Assembly (NCBI GenBank): GCA_050950205.1
Contig: JBMNHF010000020.1
Coordinates: 124,001-188,000 of the forward strand
Direction of reading: 5' to 3'
From: WRAV01 sp050950205
Lineage (GTDB): Bacteria; Bacillota; Clostridia; Oscillospirales; Ruminococcaceae
Length of the DNA stretch: 64,000 bases
The notes beneath the pieces were generated by a model, which was not told the origin of the DNA, did no database searches, and saw nothing but the letters and a program-made list of their open reading frames with translations. A program made the position numbers and the translations under genes. Below, in pieces: positions 1-7,120 of the stretch; within the stretch, counting starts at the first letter, position 1, and each line of letters opens with the position of its first letter.

Positions 1-402
1 GAAAAGCAGATAACCCCGAAAGGATAAAATTTTTCGGATGGATTGGTAGGAAATTGTGCTGGTGTCCACGGCGTTTGTTACTGTAAACTCTTGGTCAAAA
101 AATTGGTAGTGGTATACCACAGACCGGTCTGCTTTTTGGTCTTTCATCAACATTTTTGTGGCAAAAGATTCTAGAAAGATGGAAAAAAAGAAAAGCACAC
201 TGCCCAAAAGCAGTAACAAACTGCTGCCAAGGGAAAGGGTATTGTTCAAAAACAGCAAGGCAGAGCCGCTAAACAGCATTAGAATGCTGAGGCTGATCAA
301 CAAAATGCGGGGCATTGGCCGCACCTTGCGTATCATGACATAAGTCAAAGCCCGGTAGGCAGTTTCATCATAGGTGGTGTAGCTCTCAAAGTAGCAGGTC
401 AT
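1..402 (-). CDS. YcxB-like membrane protein, 3' part missing
   Basis: The reading frame starts at ATG 402 and stays open to the window edge, so about 134 N-terminal residues are visible. A short polar N-terminus is followed by two hydrophobic segments at roughly residues 30-50 and 55-75. The soluble part that follows contains YHYQFFDQEFTV and TISYQSIRKI. This layout (two membrane helices, then a beta-rich YcxB domain) matches the poorly characterised YcxB family. The start codon overlaps the stop of the upstream LacI-SBP gene by 4 bases (ATGA), which implies one transcript and translational coupling. No catalytic residues are recognised and the function is unknown. Confidence 0.6.
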   Translation of the reverse strand, partial: MTCYFESYTTYDETAYRALTYVMIRKVRPMPRILLISLSILMLFSGSALLFLNNTLSLGSSLLLLLGSVLFFFSIFLESFATKMLMKDQKADRSVVYHYQFFDQEFTVTNAVDTSTISYQSIRKILSFRGYLLF

Positions 403-2588
403 ATCCTCATCTCCTCTTGTGCAGCGGCTTCATTGATTAAAAACTGCATTCTCCAGATGGTTTCTTCGGCCGTTCGCTTTCCTCTCACCGCATCTCCGAT
501 CAGTTTTCCCATTTCAATTTCAATGTTCTGCTGATTGATGCCCTGTTCCCATTGGAATAACACGTTTTTTCGTCCTCCTATGGCAATGTTCTCCTGCAGT
601 TTGCTCAGCCAAGGATAGTATTCTAAAATACGGCGTTGTTGGTAGGGCTGCAGACAGGGAGAAATTCCCCCCATCATCATCAGCTCTGATGCAATCTTCT
701 CGCTGACAGCCCACCGAATAAACTGATAAGCCTGTTCCGATTGCTGTGAAAAGCGGCTGATGCCCAAGGCACCTCCGCCCAGCAGGGGTTTTTTTCCGGG
801 AATGGTGGAATAGCCAACCATGCCGGCAATGTGGGAATCCTGTGCCTGAACCACCCGGGCAGCGTGGTTCAAAAACAGTATAGCCGCAGAAATCTGACCG
901 TCGACAAAGTTGTCCACAACTTCTCCCCAACTGCGCACCACTTCCGGACTGGCATACTGGGTCAAATCCAAATAGCTTTGCAGCGCATCGATGGCCGCCT
1001 TTCCGGCAAACTGCAGGCGCCCTTTCTCGTTGTAGGCAGCGGGAACCGCCGACAGCAGCCGGGGCAGAAATTCGCTGGCGGTGGAAGACGGGTTGCCCAA
1101 AGCAATGCTGGAGCCGTAGGGAGTGGGAGAGTTGGGATTGTATTGCTTGGTAAAAAAGCGGCACAAAAAGTCGTATTCCTCATAGGTGCTTGGAATGAGG
1201 AGGGGCTTTCCGGTCTGCTCCAAAAAGGCGCGTTTGATGCCGACATCCTCGTACAAATCCCGCCGATAGAACATCATCTGCACGCTGATGTCAAAGGGGA
1301 CGGAATAGATGGTGCCGTCTGCCATGGCGTAGTGTTTCTGAAGTCCGGGAATCAATGTGGAAAATAAAGATTCCTCCACCATTGGGTCAATATCGGTTAA
1401 GGGAAGAAACAATCTGGGTGCCCAGTATGGCAGGGAAGAAACATCCATGCGGATCACATCCCATGAATTCTTGCCATGGTGCTGAATTTGCTGGGCAATT
1501 TCAGATTGATGGTAGGTTTCGATGGAAACTTCGATCCCCGTCATTTTGGTAAACATGGGGGAAAGGCACCGCAATGCCTCCGCCGAAGGAGAGCGAAGGG
1601 ATACCACCCGAAGGCTTTTGCGAAGGAGCGGTACAGCGTAAATGGGGCCTCCCCGCAGAGAAGATACGGGAAGAACCTTAGAGGTGAGCTTTTGTTTGCC
1701 ACAAAGATGGCTGTGAAGCATCCGGACCGCCTCCGCTCCCATACTGCGGAAATTAAGGGGAATGCAGTAATGACGGCGGCACTGCTGCGTCCGCTGGGAG
1801 GAAAGGGTCACAAATTGAGGCTGCCGGCCCCGCATCAGCAAGGCAGAGGCATTGCTGAGCGATTCCGCCAACTGCTCGTTGGAGGTGACGATCATGCGAT
1901 AATTTTTTCCCTGCAAAAAGGGCAGATAAAACGTATTGGAAAGCTCGCCGTGGAGATTTTCCAAAAAGTTGCTGTCGGTATAGTGTTCTTCCATGCTGTT
2001 GCGGAACCAGGCCTCGCAGGAAAACTGGGTGTTTTCGGTGGCAATCAGCAGATCATCGCATTTTTTTCGACTCAAAAAGGAGATTACCTGGTCTGCGGCC
2101 TGTTTCATATCAAAGCTCAAGGCAGCAAAGGAGCCATTGGAGGGCAAACGCTCCAAAAACAACACGGGAATCTCACTTTGGGTGGCAATGCTGTAATAGG
2201 AAAGGGTGTCGCTGCAGCAGGAAACCGCCAGAATGCCGCAGGCCCGGGCAGCCACTGCGCTGGCAACCGCCTCTTTTTCCGAAAAAGGAACATTGTCGGT
2301 CAAATACAATCGGGGGGAATATCCCTTTTGCTCCGCCACACTGTGAATTCCGGCATACAGGTCGGCATACCGGGACGCTGCAATGTCGGGAAGAATGACT
2401 GCAATGGTGTTGCTTTTTCCTTTTCGCAACAGGCGGGCGCTTTCGTCAATTTTATAGCCCATTGCCTTGGCGGTCTCCTCTACCAGACGGATTTTTTCAT
2501 AGCTGACTCCGCCCTTTTTGTTCAGAACGTTGGAAACCGTTGCGTAGGAGACTCCCGCCGCCTTTGCAATATCCTTCATTGTTGCCAT
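399..2588 (-). CDS. LacI-type HTH regulator fused to a family-1 solute-binding-protein domain
   Basis: This 729-residue protein has three parts. Residues 1-55 form a LacI helix-turn-helix (MKDIAKAAGVSYATVSNVLN). Residues about 58-320 form a LacI/periplasmic-binding-type effector domain (starting TIAVILPD). Residues about 325-729 resemble an extracellular sugar ABC solute-binding protein (WDVIRMD, YSVPFDISVQMMFYRRDLYE, AYQFIRWAVSE). No signal peptide or membrane segment is present, so the binding-protein part should be cytoplasmic and presumably acts as a second ligand sensor. A usual LacI regulator is about 340 residues. The start has AGAGG upstream; ATG 2579 is an alternative. The gene is divergent from the tct operon, which is its most likely target. 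The fold assignments are firm, the ligand is unknown. Confidence 0.8.
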   Translation of the reverse strand: MATMKDIAKAAGVSYATVSNVLNKKGGVSYEKIRLVEETAKAMGYKIDESARLLRKGKSNTIAVILPDIAASRYADLYAGIHSVAEQKGYSPRLYLTDNVPFSEKEAVASAVAARACGILAVSCCSDTLSYYSIATQSEIPVLFLERLPSNGSFAALSFDMKQAADQVISFLSRKKCDDLLIATENTQFSCEAWFRNSMEEHYTDSNFLENLHGELSNTFYLPFLQGKNYRMIVTSNEQLAESLSNASALLMRGRQPQFVTLSSQRTQQCRRHYCIPLNFRSMGAEAVRMLHSHLCGKQKLTSKVLPVSSLRGGPIYAVPLLRKSLRVVSLRSPSAEALRCLSPMFTKMTGIEVSIETYHQSEIAQQIQHHGKNSWDVIRMDVSSLPYWAPRLFLPLTDIDPMVEESLFSTLIPGLQKHYAMADGTIYSVPFDISVQMMFYRRDLYEDVGIKRAFLEQTGKPLLIPSTYEEYDFLCRFFTKQYNPNSPTPYGSSIALGNPSSTASEFLPRLLSAVPAAYNEKGRLQFAGKAAIDALQSYLDLTQYASPEVVRSWGEVVDNFVDGQISAAILFLNHAARVVQAQDSHIAGMVGYSTIPGKKPLLGGGALGISRFSQQSEQAYQFIRWAVSEKIASELMMMGGISPCLQPYQQRRILEYYPWLSKLQENIAIGGRKNVLFQWEQGINQQNIEIEMGKLIGDAVRGKRTAEETIWRMQFLINEAAAQEEMRI

Positions 2589-2651
2589 TTACACTCAGCC
2601 TCTTCTTCAAACAGATAATACCGAATCAATATCAGTATTTAGGAATAGCAT

Positions 2652-2679
2652 ATCATATTTGTTTCAAACCCTCAATCAA
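2652..2679 (-). promoter_or_regulatory. Predicted promoter of the LacI-SBP gene
   Basis: On the minus strand TTGATT (2679-2674) and TATGAT (2657-2652) are separated by 16 nt, about 65 nt upstream of the start codon. The match to the sigma-A consensus is moderate. Confidence 0.4.
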
Positions 2680-2692
2680 TAATTTATACAAA

Positions 2693-2748
2693 TTTAAACG
2701 TATTAATAAATTAGTGACAATTTTGTAATAAATGTTGACACGTTTAAA
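2693..2748. repeat. 9-bp inverted repeat flanking the tct promoter, candidate operator pair
   Basis: TTTAAACGT at 2693-2701 and its exact reverse complement ACGTTTAAA at 2740-2748 are separated by 38 nt. The second copy overlaps the last base of the -35 box and the spacer of the tct promoter. A LacI-family regulator is encoded divergently just upstream, so these are plausible binding half-sites. This is inference from position and symmetry. Confidence 0.4.
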
Positions 2749-2762
2749 AAAAGAGATATAAT
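2735..2762 (+). promoter_or_regulatory. Promoter of the 2H-tctBAC operon
   Basis: Perfect TTGACA (2735-2740) and TATAAT (2757-2762) boxes are separated by 16 nt. The next gene begins about 160 nt downstream. The rest of the 2589-2921 intergenic region contains the divergent promoter, the inverted repeat and an untranslated leader in which I see no clear gene. Confidence 0.75.
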
Positions 2763-2921
2763 TGAGTTAGCGAAAATAAAATGCGATCCATTTGCCTTCG
2801 AACATTCTAAATGGATCTGGCAACCTTCTGCCGCACAGCACAATCAGAGGCTACATAAAACAGTTGTGGGTAGAAAAACTAAACATTCATGATCTGATCG
2901 AAATATCTCCGCATTGGATGA

Positions 2922-3695
2922 TTGGCAATGGCAACATCCGCAAAAAAGCGGCCTGTATCACAGGATGGGGAAAAAGGTATACAATTGAGAAAGATGGTGG
3001 TAGCAATGGGTCGGCTGGGAAAGCTGATCGGATTAAAATTTCGGGAGGACGGGTCTGCTTGCCCTTATCCGGGAAATACGGTCATTACAGATTTGGTTAG
3101 CGGAAATCCTGCATTTTGTGTCATGCTGCACATGCGTTCCAAGCTGATTGCATTGGGATTATCAGAGTGGTATATAGTACTTCCGGAGGACAGTTATCAC
3201 ATGACAGTCATCCGGGGGGTAAACGATAAAGTCCGGGAAGAGGCCTTTTGGCCCAAGTCTCTCCCCTTGGATGCCCCCATGAAGGAAGTGGACGAATACA
3301 TCGCCCGGTGTGTCAGCGATGTTCCCCCCCTAGATACGATGGAGATGCGTTTTAGTCATCTTCAGATAAACGAAGAAGATGTTCGTGTGATTTTAAAGCC
3401 TGGTAACCTCGAGCAGGAGCAGCTGTTAAGGCAGTATCGGGACAAGGTGGCAGACCGCATTGGCCTGCGCTTACCGGGGCATGAACAGTATGGATTTCAC
3501 ATCACATTGGCCTATACCCGCGTGGTTCCCGAGGGCAGGGAACAAGAACAGGTAGAGCAGTACCGGCAGGAAATGGACGAGTTTTTAAAGCAGCAACCTC
3601 CTTTTGTCTTGCCTGCCCCCTACATGGCATACTATAATGACATGTTGCATTTTTCCGATATACCGTTACCACGAACAGAATCTGACAGGAAGTGA
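2922..3695 (+). CDS. DUF1868-type 2H phosphoesterase superfamily protein
   Basis: The 257-residue product carries the two HxT signatures of the 2H phosphoesterase fold, YHMTVIRG and FHITLAYT. It also has the segment LKFREDGSACPYPGNTVI, typical of the DUF1868 branch. Such proteins hydrolyse or ligate 2',3'-cyclic or 2',5'-linked phosphate esters; the substrate of this branch is not established. The frame opens with TTG 2922, and ATG 2928 or ATG 2994 are possible starts because no strong Shine-Dalgarno is visible. The gene is first in the operon and its stop lies 5 nt before tctB, so it is co-expressed with the transporter. Why a phosphoesterase sits there is unclear. Confidence 0.7.
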   Translation: MAMATSAKKRPVSQDGEKGIQLRKMVVAMGRLGKLIGLKFREDGSACPYPGNTVITDLVSGNPAFCVMLHMRSKLIALGLSEWYIVLPEDSYHMTVIRGVNDKVREEAFWPKSLPLDAPMKEVDEYIARCVSDVPPLDTMEMRFSHLQINEEDVRVILKPGNLEQEQLLRQYRDKVADRIGLRLPGHEQYGFHITLAYTRVVPEGREQEQVEQYRQEMDEFLKQQPPFVLPAPYMAYYNDMLHFSDIPLPRTESDRK

Positions 3696-3700
3696 TTTTT

Positions 3701-4141
3701 ATGGGAGAGAAAATTTTCAATGGTTTTCTATTTCTTCTGAGCATCGCATACCTTACGGTGGCTCAGGGCCTGGCCTTTGGCAGTTTTCAGGCACCAAAAG
3801 CGGGATTTATGCCCCAGCTGGTGGGATGGTTGGCTGTCATTGTGTCCGGGTATCTGTTTTTGCAGGCATTGCGGGGAAAGGGAGACGCCAAAAACGTCAA
3901 ACTGGACCTGGACTGGAAGCGCCTGTTTTTGTTGGTTGGAGTGATGGTTCTCTACGTTCTCATGATTAAATCGGTGGGATATTTGCTATGCTCCATATTG
4001 GCTTTGTTCGCTACCTTTAAAATTGCGAAGGTCAAGGGATGGGTTGTCCCGGGAGTTATATCCGTAGTGGCATCTGGAGCGTTTTATTTTATCTTCAGAG
4101 TACTTCTGTCGATATCGCTTCCTGTTGGTATTTTGGGATGA
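3701..4141 (+). CDS. tctB: TctB small membrane subunit of a tripartite tricarboxylate transporter
   Basis: The 146-residue hydrophobic protein has about four membrane segments, the usual size and topology of TctB, the small integral subunit that partners TctA. I chose ATG 3701 because AGGAAG lies 8 nt upstream; a GTG at 3692 would overlap the preceding stop. It lies between the 2H phosphoesterase and tctA, 11 nt before tctA. TctB sequences diverge strongly, so the call rests on size, hydrophobicity and order B-A-C. Confidence 0.85.
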   Translation: MGEKIFNGFLFLLSIAYLTVAQGLAFGSFQAPKAGFMPQLVGWLAVIVSGYLFLQALRGKGDAKNVKLDLDWKRLFLLVGVMVLYVLMIKSVGYLLCSILALFATFKIAKVKGWVVPGVISVVASGAFYFIFRVLLSISLPVGILG

Positions 4142-4152
4142 GGAGGTAAAAA

Positions 4153-5655
4153 ATGGGAACTCTTTCATTGTTGCTCCAAGGAATGGCAGCCTGTTTTAGT
4201 CTCACCAATATCATCGCTGTTATTGTAGGAGTATTGGTAGGAACACTGACCGGTATTCTTCCGGGCATTGGTGTAACAGGCGCCATGGCTCTGTTGCTCC
4301 CCATCAGCTATGGTATGGATGCCACACCCGCTCTTATCATGTTTGCGGGCATTTACTACGGCGCCATGTATGGCGGTTCTACCACCTCCATTCTGGTCAA
4401 TCTGCCGGGAGAGGCCGCTTCGGTCATCACCTGTTTGGATGGCAACCAGATGGCCAAAAAAGGGCGGGCAGGAGCGGCTCTGTCTATTTCCGCCATCGGC
4501 TCCTTTATCGCCGGCACCATAGGCCTTGTGGGGCTGACCTTGTTTGCACCCTTGCTGTCCCGCTGGGCGTTGAAGTTTGGCCCTCCGGAATACTTTGCCA
4601 TTGCCATGTTGGGCGTTGTGGTGCTGACCAACCTTACCGGTAAAAATGCTATCAAATCCCTGCTGATGGTGCTGGTGGGACTGATGCTTAGTACCGTTGG
4701 TGCCGACCCGGTTACCGGCATCACCCGTTATACCTTCAGGGTATCCAGCCTGCTGAGAGGATTTGAATTCGGCGTGGTAGCCATGGCCGTGTTTGGTATC
4801 AACGAGCTGTTTGCCACTTTGGTGGAACCCCAGGAGGAAATTCAAATCGGGAAAATCAGCTTCCGGGAGCTGTACCCCAGCCGAGAGGAAATGCGGCGTT
4901 CGGTGGGTCCCATTCTTCGCGGAACGGTAATCGGCTTTCTCATTGGACTGATGCCGGGACCGGCAGGCACCCTTTCCAGCTTTGGAAGCTATTCGCTGGA
5001 AAAGAAGCTTTCCAAGCACCCCGAAGAGTTTGGACACGGTGCCATTGAGGGGGTTGCCGGTCCGGAAAGTGCCAACAATGCCGCCAGCAGCGCAGCCATG
5101 ATTCCCCTGCTCTCGTTGGGACTCCCCTTTGCTCCGCCTGCAGCACTTTTGTTGACAGGGTTTATTGTACACGGAATCACCCCTGGTCCTTCCCTGATTA
5201 CCGCACATCCCGATGTGTTCTGGGGACTGGTGGCCAGCATGTATATCGGAAACGTATTTTTGCTGATCATCAACCTTCCCATGGTAGGAATTTTTGCCTC
5301 GATGCTGAAAACTCCGGCAAACATTCTGATGCCCATTGTGATGATCATCACCTTTACCGGTGCCTTGGCCACCAACAACAGCGTGTTTGACTTGGGTCTT
5401 CTGGTTATTTTGGGTATTTTTGCTTACTTTGGCAGCAAATTTGGCTACAGCATGGCCCCCCTTGCTGTTGGAATCGTATTGGGTTCCACCATTGAAAAGG
5501 GACTGATGCAGGGGCTGGTGATGTGCCACGGCAGCTTTTTGGAAATGCTCCAGCGGCCCTTGTCTGGAACCATTCTGACCCTTGCCATGATTATGGTGCT
5601 CCTTTCTGCTCTCAAACCGGTTCGCCGTGTTCTGAAAAGCAGTAAAGAAGAATAG
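4153..5655 (+). CDS. tctA: TctA large membrane subunit of a tripartite tricarboxylate transporter
   Basis: The 500-residue polytopic protein has the TctA signatures GILPGIG near residue 35 and GLMPGPAG near 260, with ten or more hydrophobic helices. TctA forms the ion-coupled permease that receives a carboxylate from the binding protein TctC. The length is normal. GAGGAGG precedes the ATG. It is the third gene of the operon. The substrate cannot be read from sequence; known members import citrate, tartrate and other small carboxylates. Confidence 0.93.
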   Translation: MGTLSLLLQGMAACFSLTNIIAVIVGVLVGTLTGILPGIGVTGAMALLLPISYGMDATPALIMFAGIYYGAMYGGSTTSILVNLPGEAASVITCLDGNQMAKKGRAGAALSISAIGSFIAGTIGLVGLTLFAPLLSRWALKFGPPEYFAIAMLGVVVLTNLTGKNAIKSLLMVLVGLMLSTVGADPVTGITRYTFRVSSLLRGFEFGVVAMAVFGINELFATLVEPQEEIQIGKISFRELYPSREEMRRSVGPILRGTVIGFLIGLMPGPAGTLSSFGSYSLEKKLSKHPEEFGHGAIEGVAGPESANNAASSAAMIPLLSLGLPFAPPAALLLTGFIVHGITPGPSLITAHPDVFWGLVASMYIGNVFLLIINLPMVGIFASMLKTPANILMPIVMIITFTGALATNNSVFDLGLLVILGIFAYFGSKFGYSMAPLAVGIVLGSTIEKGLMQGLVMCHGSFLEMLQRPLSGTILTLAMIMVLLSALKPVRRVLKSSKEE

Positions 5656-5695
5656 ATGCAAGACAACAAAGTACGGAAAGAAAGAGGAGAAAAAA

Positions 5696-6706
5696 ATGAG
5701 TCAAGTAAAACGAATTTTATCCGTTCTTCTAGTCGCAACAATGGTGTTTGCCTTGGCGGCTTGCAACAGCAGCAACAGCGCAGGCGGTGGCAAACAGGAA
5801 ACCTTCCCGAATAAAGACATTACCTTTTTGGTGCCCTACAGTGCAGGCGGCAGCTCCGACCAAATGGCCCGCGTTATCAGCAACTACTCCCAAAAGTATC
5901 TGGGAGTCAACATGGTAATTGAAAATGTTCCTGGCGGCGGCGGCAACATTGGACTGAACGAGCTGGCCTCCAAAAACGCCGATGGCTATTATGTGGGCAG
6001 CGCCAATACCAGCGCAAACCTTCAGCCTCTTTACGGCCAGACCGAGTATGACTACCTCGAAATCTTTGAGCCCATTGCTCTTTGCGTCAGCATTCCCATT
6101 GCTGTTACCGTTCCTGCTGATTCCCCCTTCCAAACCATTGAAGAGCTCATCGATTTTGCCAAGGAAAACCCTGGCAAACTCCAGTATGGTCATGCCGGCG
6201 TTGGCTCCATAACCCATGTAACCGCCGAGCTCTTCGCCATGGAAGCTGGCATTGAAATGACCCAGGTTCCCTTTGGCAGTGGCGCAGACGCACTGACCGC
6301 CCTGCTGGGCAGCCAGATCGACATCGATGTGGCCTCCTTGTCGGAAGTGTTGTCTCACCACCATGAGGGCACTGCCCGCATCCTGGCCCTGTGCACCGAT
6401 ACCACGGTAGAGGGACTGGATGTCCCCACCTTGATCAGCAAGGGATACAACGTGGACATGAAGGTCACCCAGGGCATCTGGACTTTGAAGGATGTTGATC
6501 CCGAGGTCTTAAAGGTACTGGACGAAAAGTTTGGTGAAATCATTCAGGACGAAGACTTCCAGAAGGAACTGGTAAGCTTCGGCATGGATGTTGACTATTT
6601 GAATGCCGCCGATTTCTCCGCATTCCTGAAGGAGCAGCGCGCCGTATTTGAAAGAGTCGTAACCGAGTCCGGTATCCTGGAAATGGTTAAGAGCCAGCAA
6701 AAATAA
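5696..6706 (+). CDS. tctC: TctC substrate-binding lipoprotein
   Basis: The 336-residue protein begins with a lipoprotein signal ending LAAC (acylated Cys near residue 23). A TctC/Bug-type binding domain follows: FLVPYSAGGSSDQMAR, VIENVPGGGGNIG and LQYGHAGVGSITH. It should be anchored outside the membrane and deliver a carboxylate to TctA/TctB. The Shine-Dalgarno AAGAGGAG is strong and a clear terminator follows the stop, so this is the last gene of the operon. Confidence 0.93.
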   Translation: MSQVKRILSVLLVATMVFALAACNSSNSAGGGKQETFPNKDITFLVPYSAGGSSDQMARVISNYSQKYLGVNMVIENVPGGGGNIGLNELASKNADGYYVGSANTSANLQPLYGQTEYDYLEIFEPIALCVSIPIAVTVPADSPFQTIEELIDFAKENPGKLQYGHAGVGSITHVTAELFAMEAGIEMTQVPFGSGADALTALLGSQIDIDVASLSEVLSHHHEGTARILALCTDTTVEGLDVPTLISKGYNVDMKVTQGIWTLKDVDPEVLKVLDEKFGEIIQDEDFQKELVSFGMDVDYLNAADFSAFLKEQRAVFERVVTESGILEMVKSQQK

Positions 6707-6744
6707 GCTCCTCCCTTGCTCGTGTCATAATAACGCTTTAAATC

Positions 6745-6779
6745 AAAACCGAGTTGCCTTTGCGGCAACTCGGTTTTTT
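6745..6779 (+). terminator. Intrinsic terminator of the tct operon
   Basis: AAAACCGAGTTGCC and GGCAACTCGGTTTT form a perfect stem with a five-base loop and a T-run, 39 nt after the tctC stop. Confidence 0.9.
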
Positions 6780-6875
6780 GCAGGGCAAAGCAGTTTCGAC
6801 ATTGCCAACTCCCCGATGTTTGTACTGTATAAGTAAAATGGAAGATAAAGCATAGTCAATTCTTATGTAAATGAT

Positions 6876-6917
6876 AGCGGATAACAATTTTATTTATGTC
6901 AGAAATGATAATATAAT
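6876..6917 (+). promoter_or_regulatory. lac-operator-like site and TATAAT box upstream of the EPSP-synthase homologue
   Basis: AGCGGATAACAATTT (6876-6890) is identical to 15 bases of the E. coli lac O1 operator. It lies just upstream of TATAAT (6912-6917); the -35 region (TTTATT, 17-nt spacing) is weak. A LacI-family site controlling the next gene is possible, but one asymmetric 15-base match could be chance. Confidence 0.3.
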
Positions 6918-6959
6918 GAGATTAGAGAAAACCATAGGCACTAACCGATATTGGAAGCT

Positions 6960-7094
6960 GCAGAATAGCCGCAAAAGCCATGCTTTTGAGCTTGCCGGGC
7001 AAGCGATTGCCATTAGGACAAAGCTATTCTGCACCGACGCTTATGCAGCACCAACACCTTCCTTTTAGCTGTTATGCAATAAAGGAATTGCTGC
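6960..7094 (+). promoter_or_regulatory. Candidate structured RNA leader with four helices
   Basis: A closing helix GCAGAATAGC (6960-6969) with GCTATTCTGC (7023-7032) encloses two hairpins: CAAAAGC/GCTTTTG (6972-6988) and GCTTGC/GCAAGC (6990-7004). A further helix follows: GCAGCA (7045-7050) with TGCTGC (7089-7094), containing TTCCTTT (7059-7065) paired with AAAGGAA (7081-7087). This three-way junction plus hairpin lies between a TATAAT box and the Shine-Dalgarno (7107-7114) of the EPSP-synthase homologue. I recognise no known riboswitch class. No open reading frame explains 6780-7120. Confidence 0.4.
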
Positions 7095-7120
7095 TTACAT
7101 CAACAAGAAAGGGGATAACC

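Noticed and set aside
158..343. 61-residue plus-strand frame at the window start
   Set aside because: It lies opposite the YcxB-like gene, which has membrane helices, an ATGA overlap with its neighbour and family-like residues.
4165..5661. 498-residue minus-strand frame opposite tctA
   Set aside because: It mirrors tctA codon by codon, gives a His/Gln/Gly-rich product and has no ribosome-binding site; tctA has clear family motifs.
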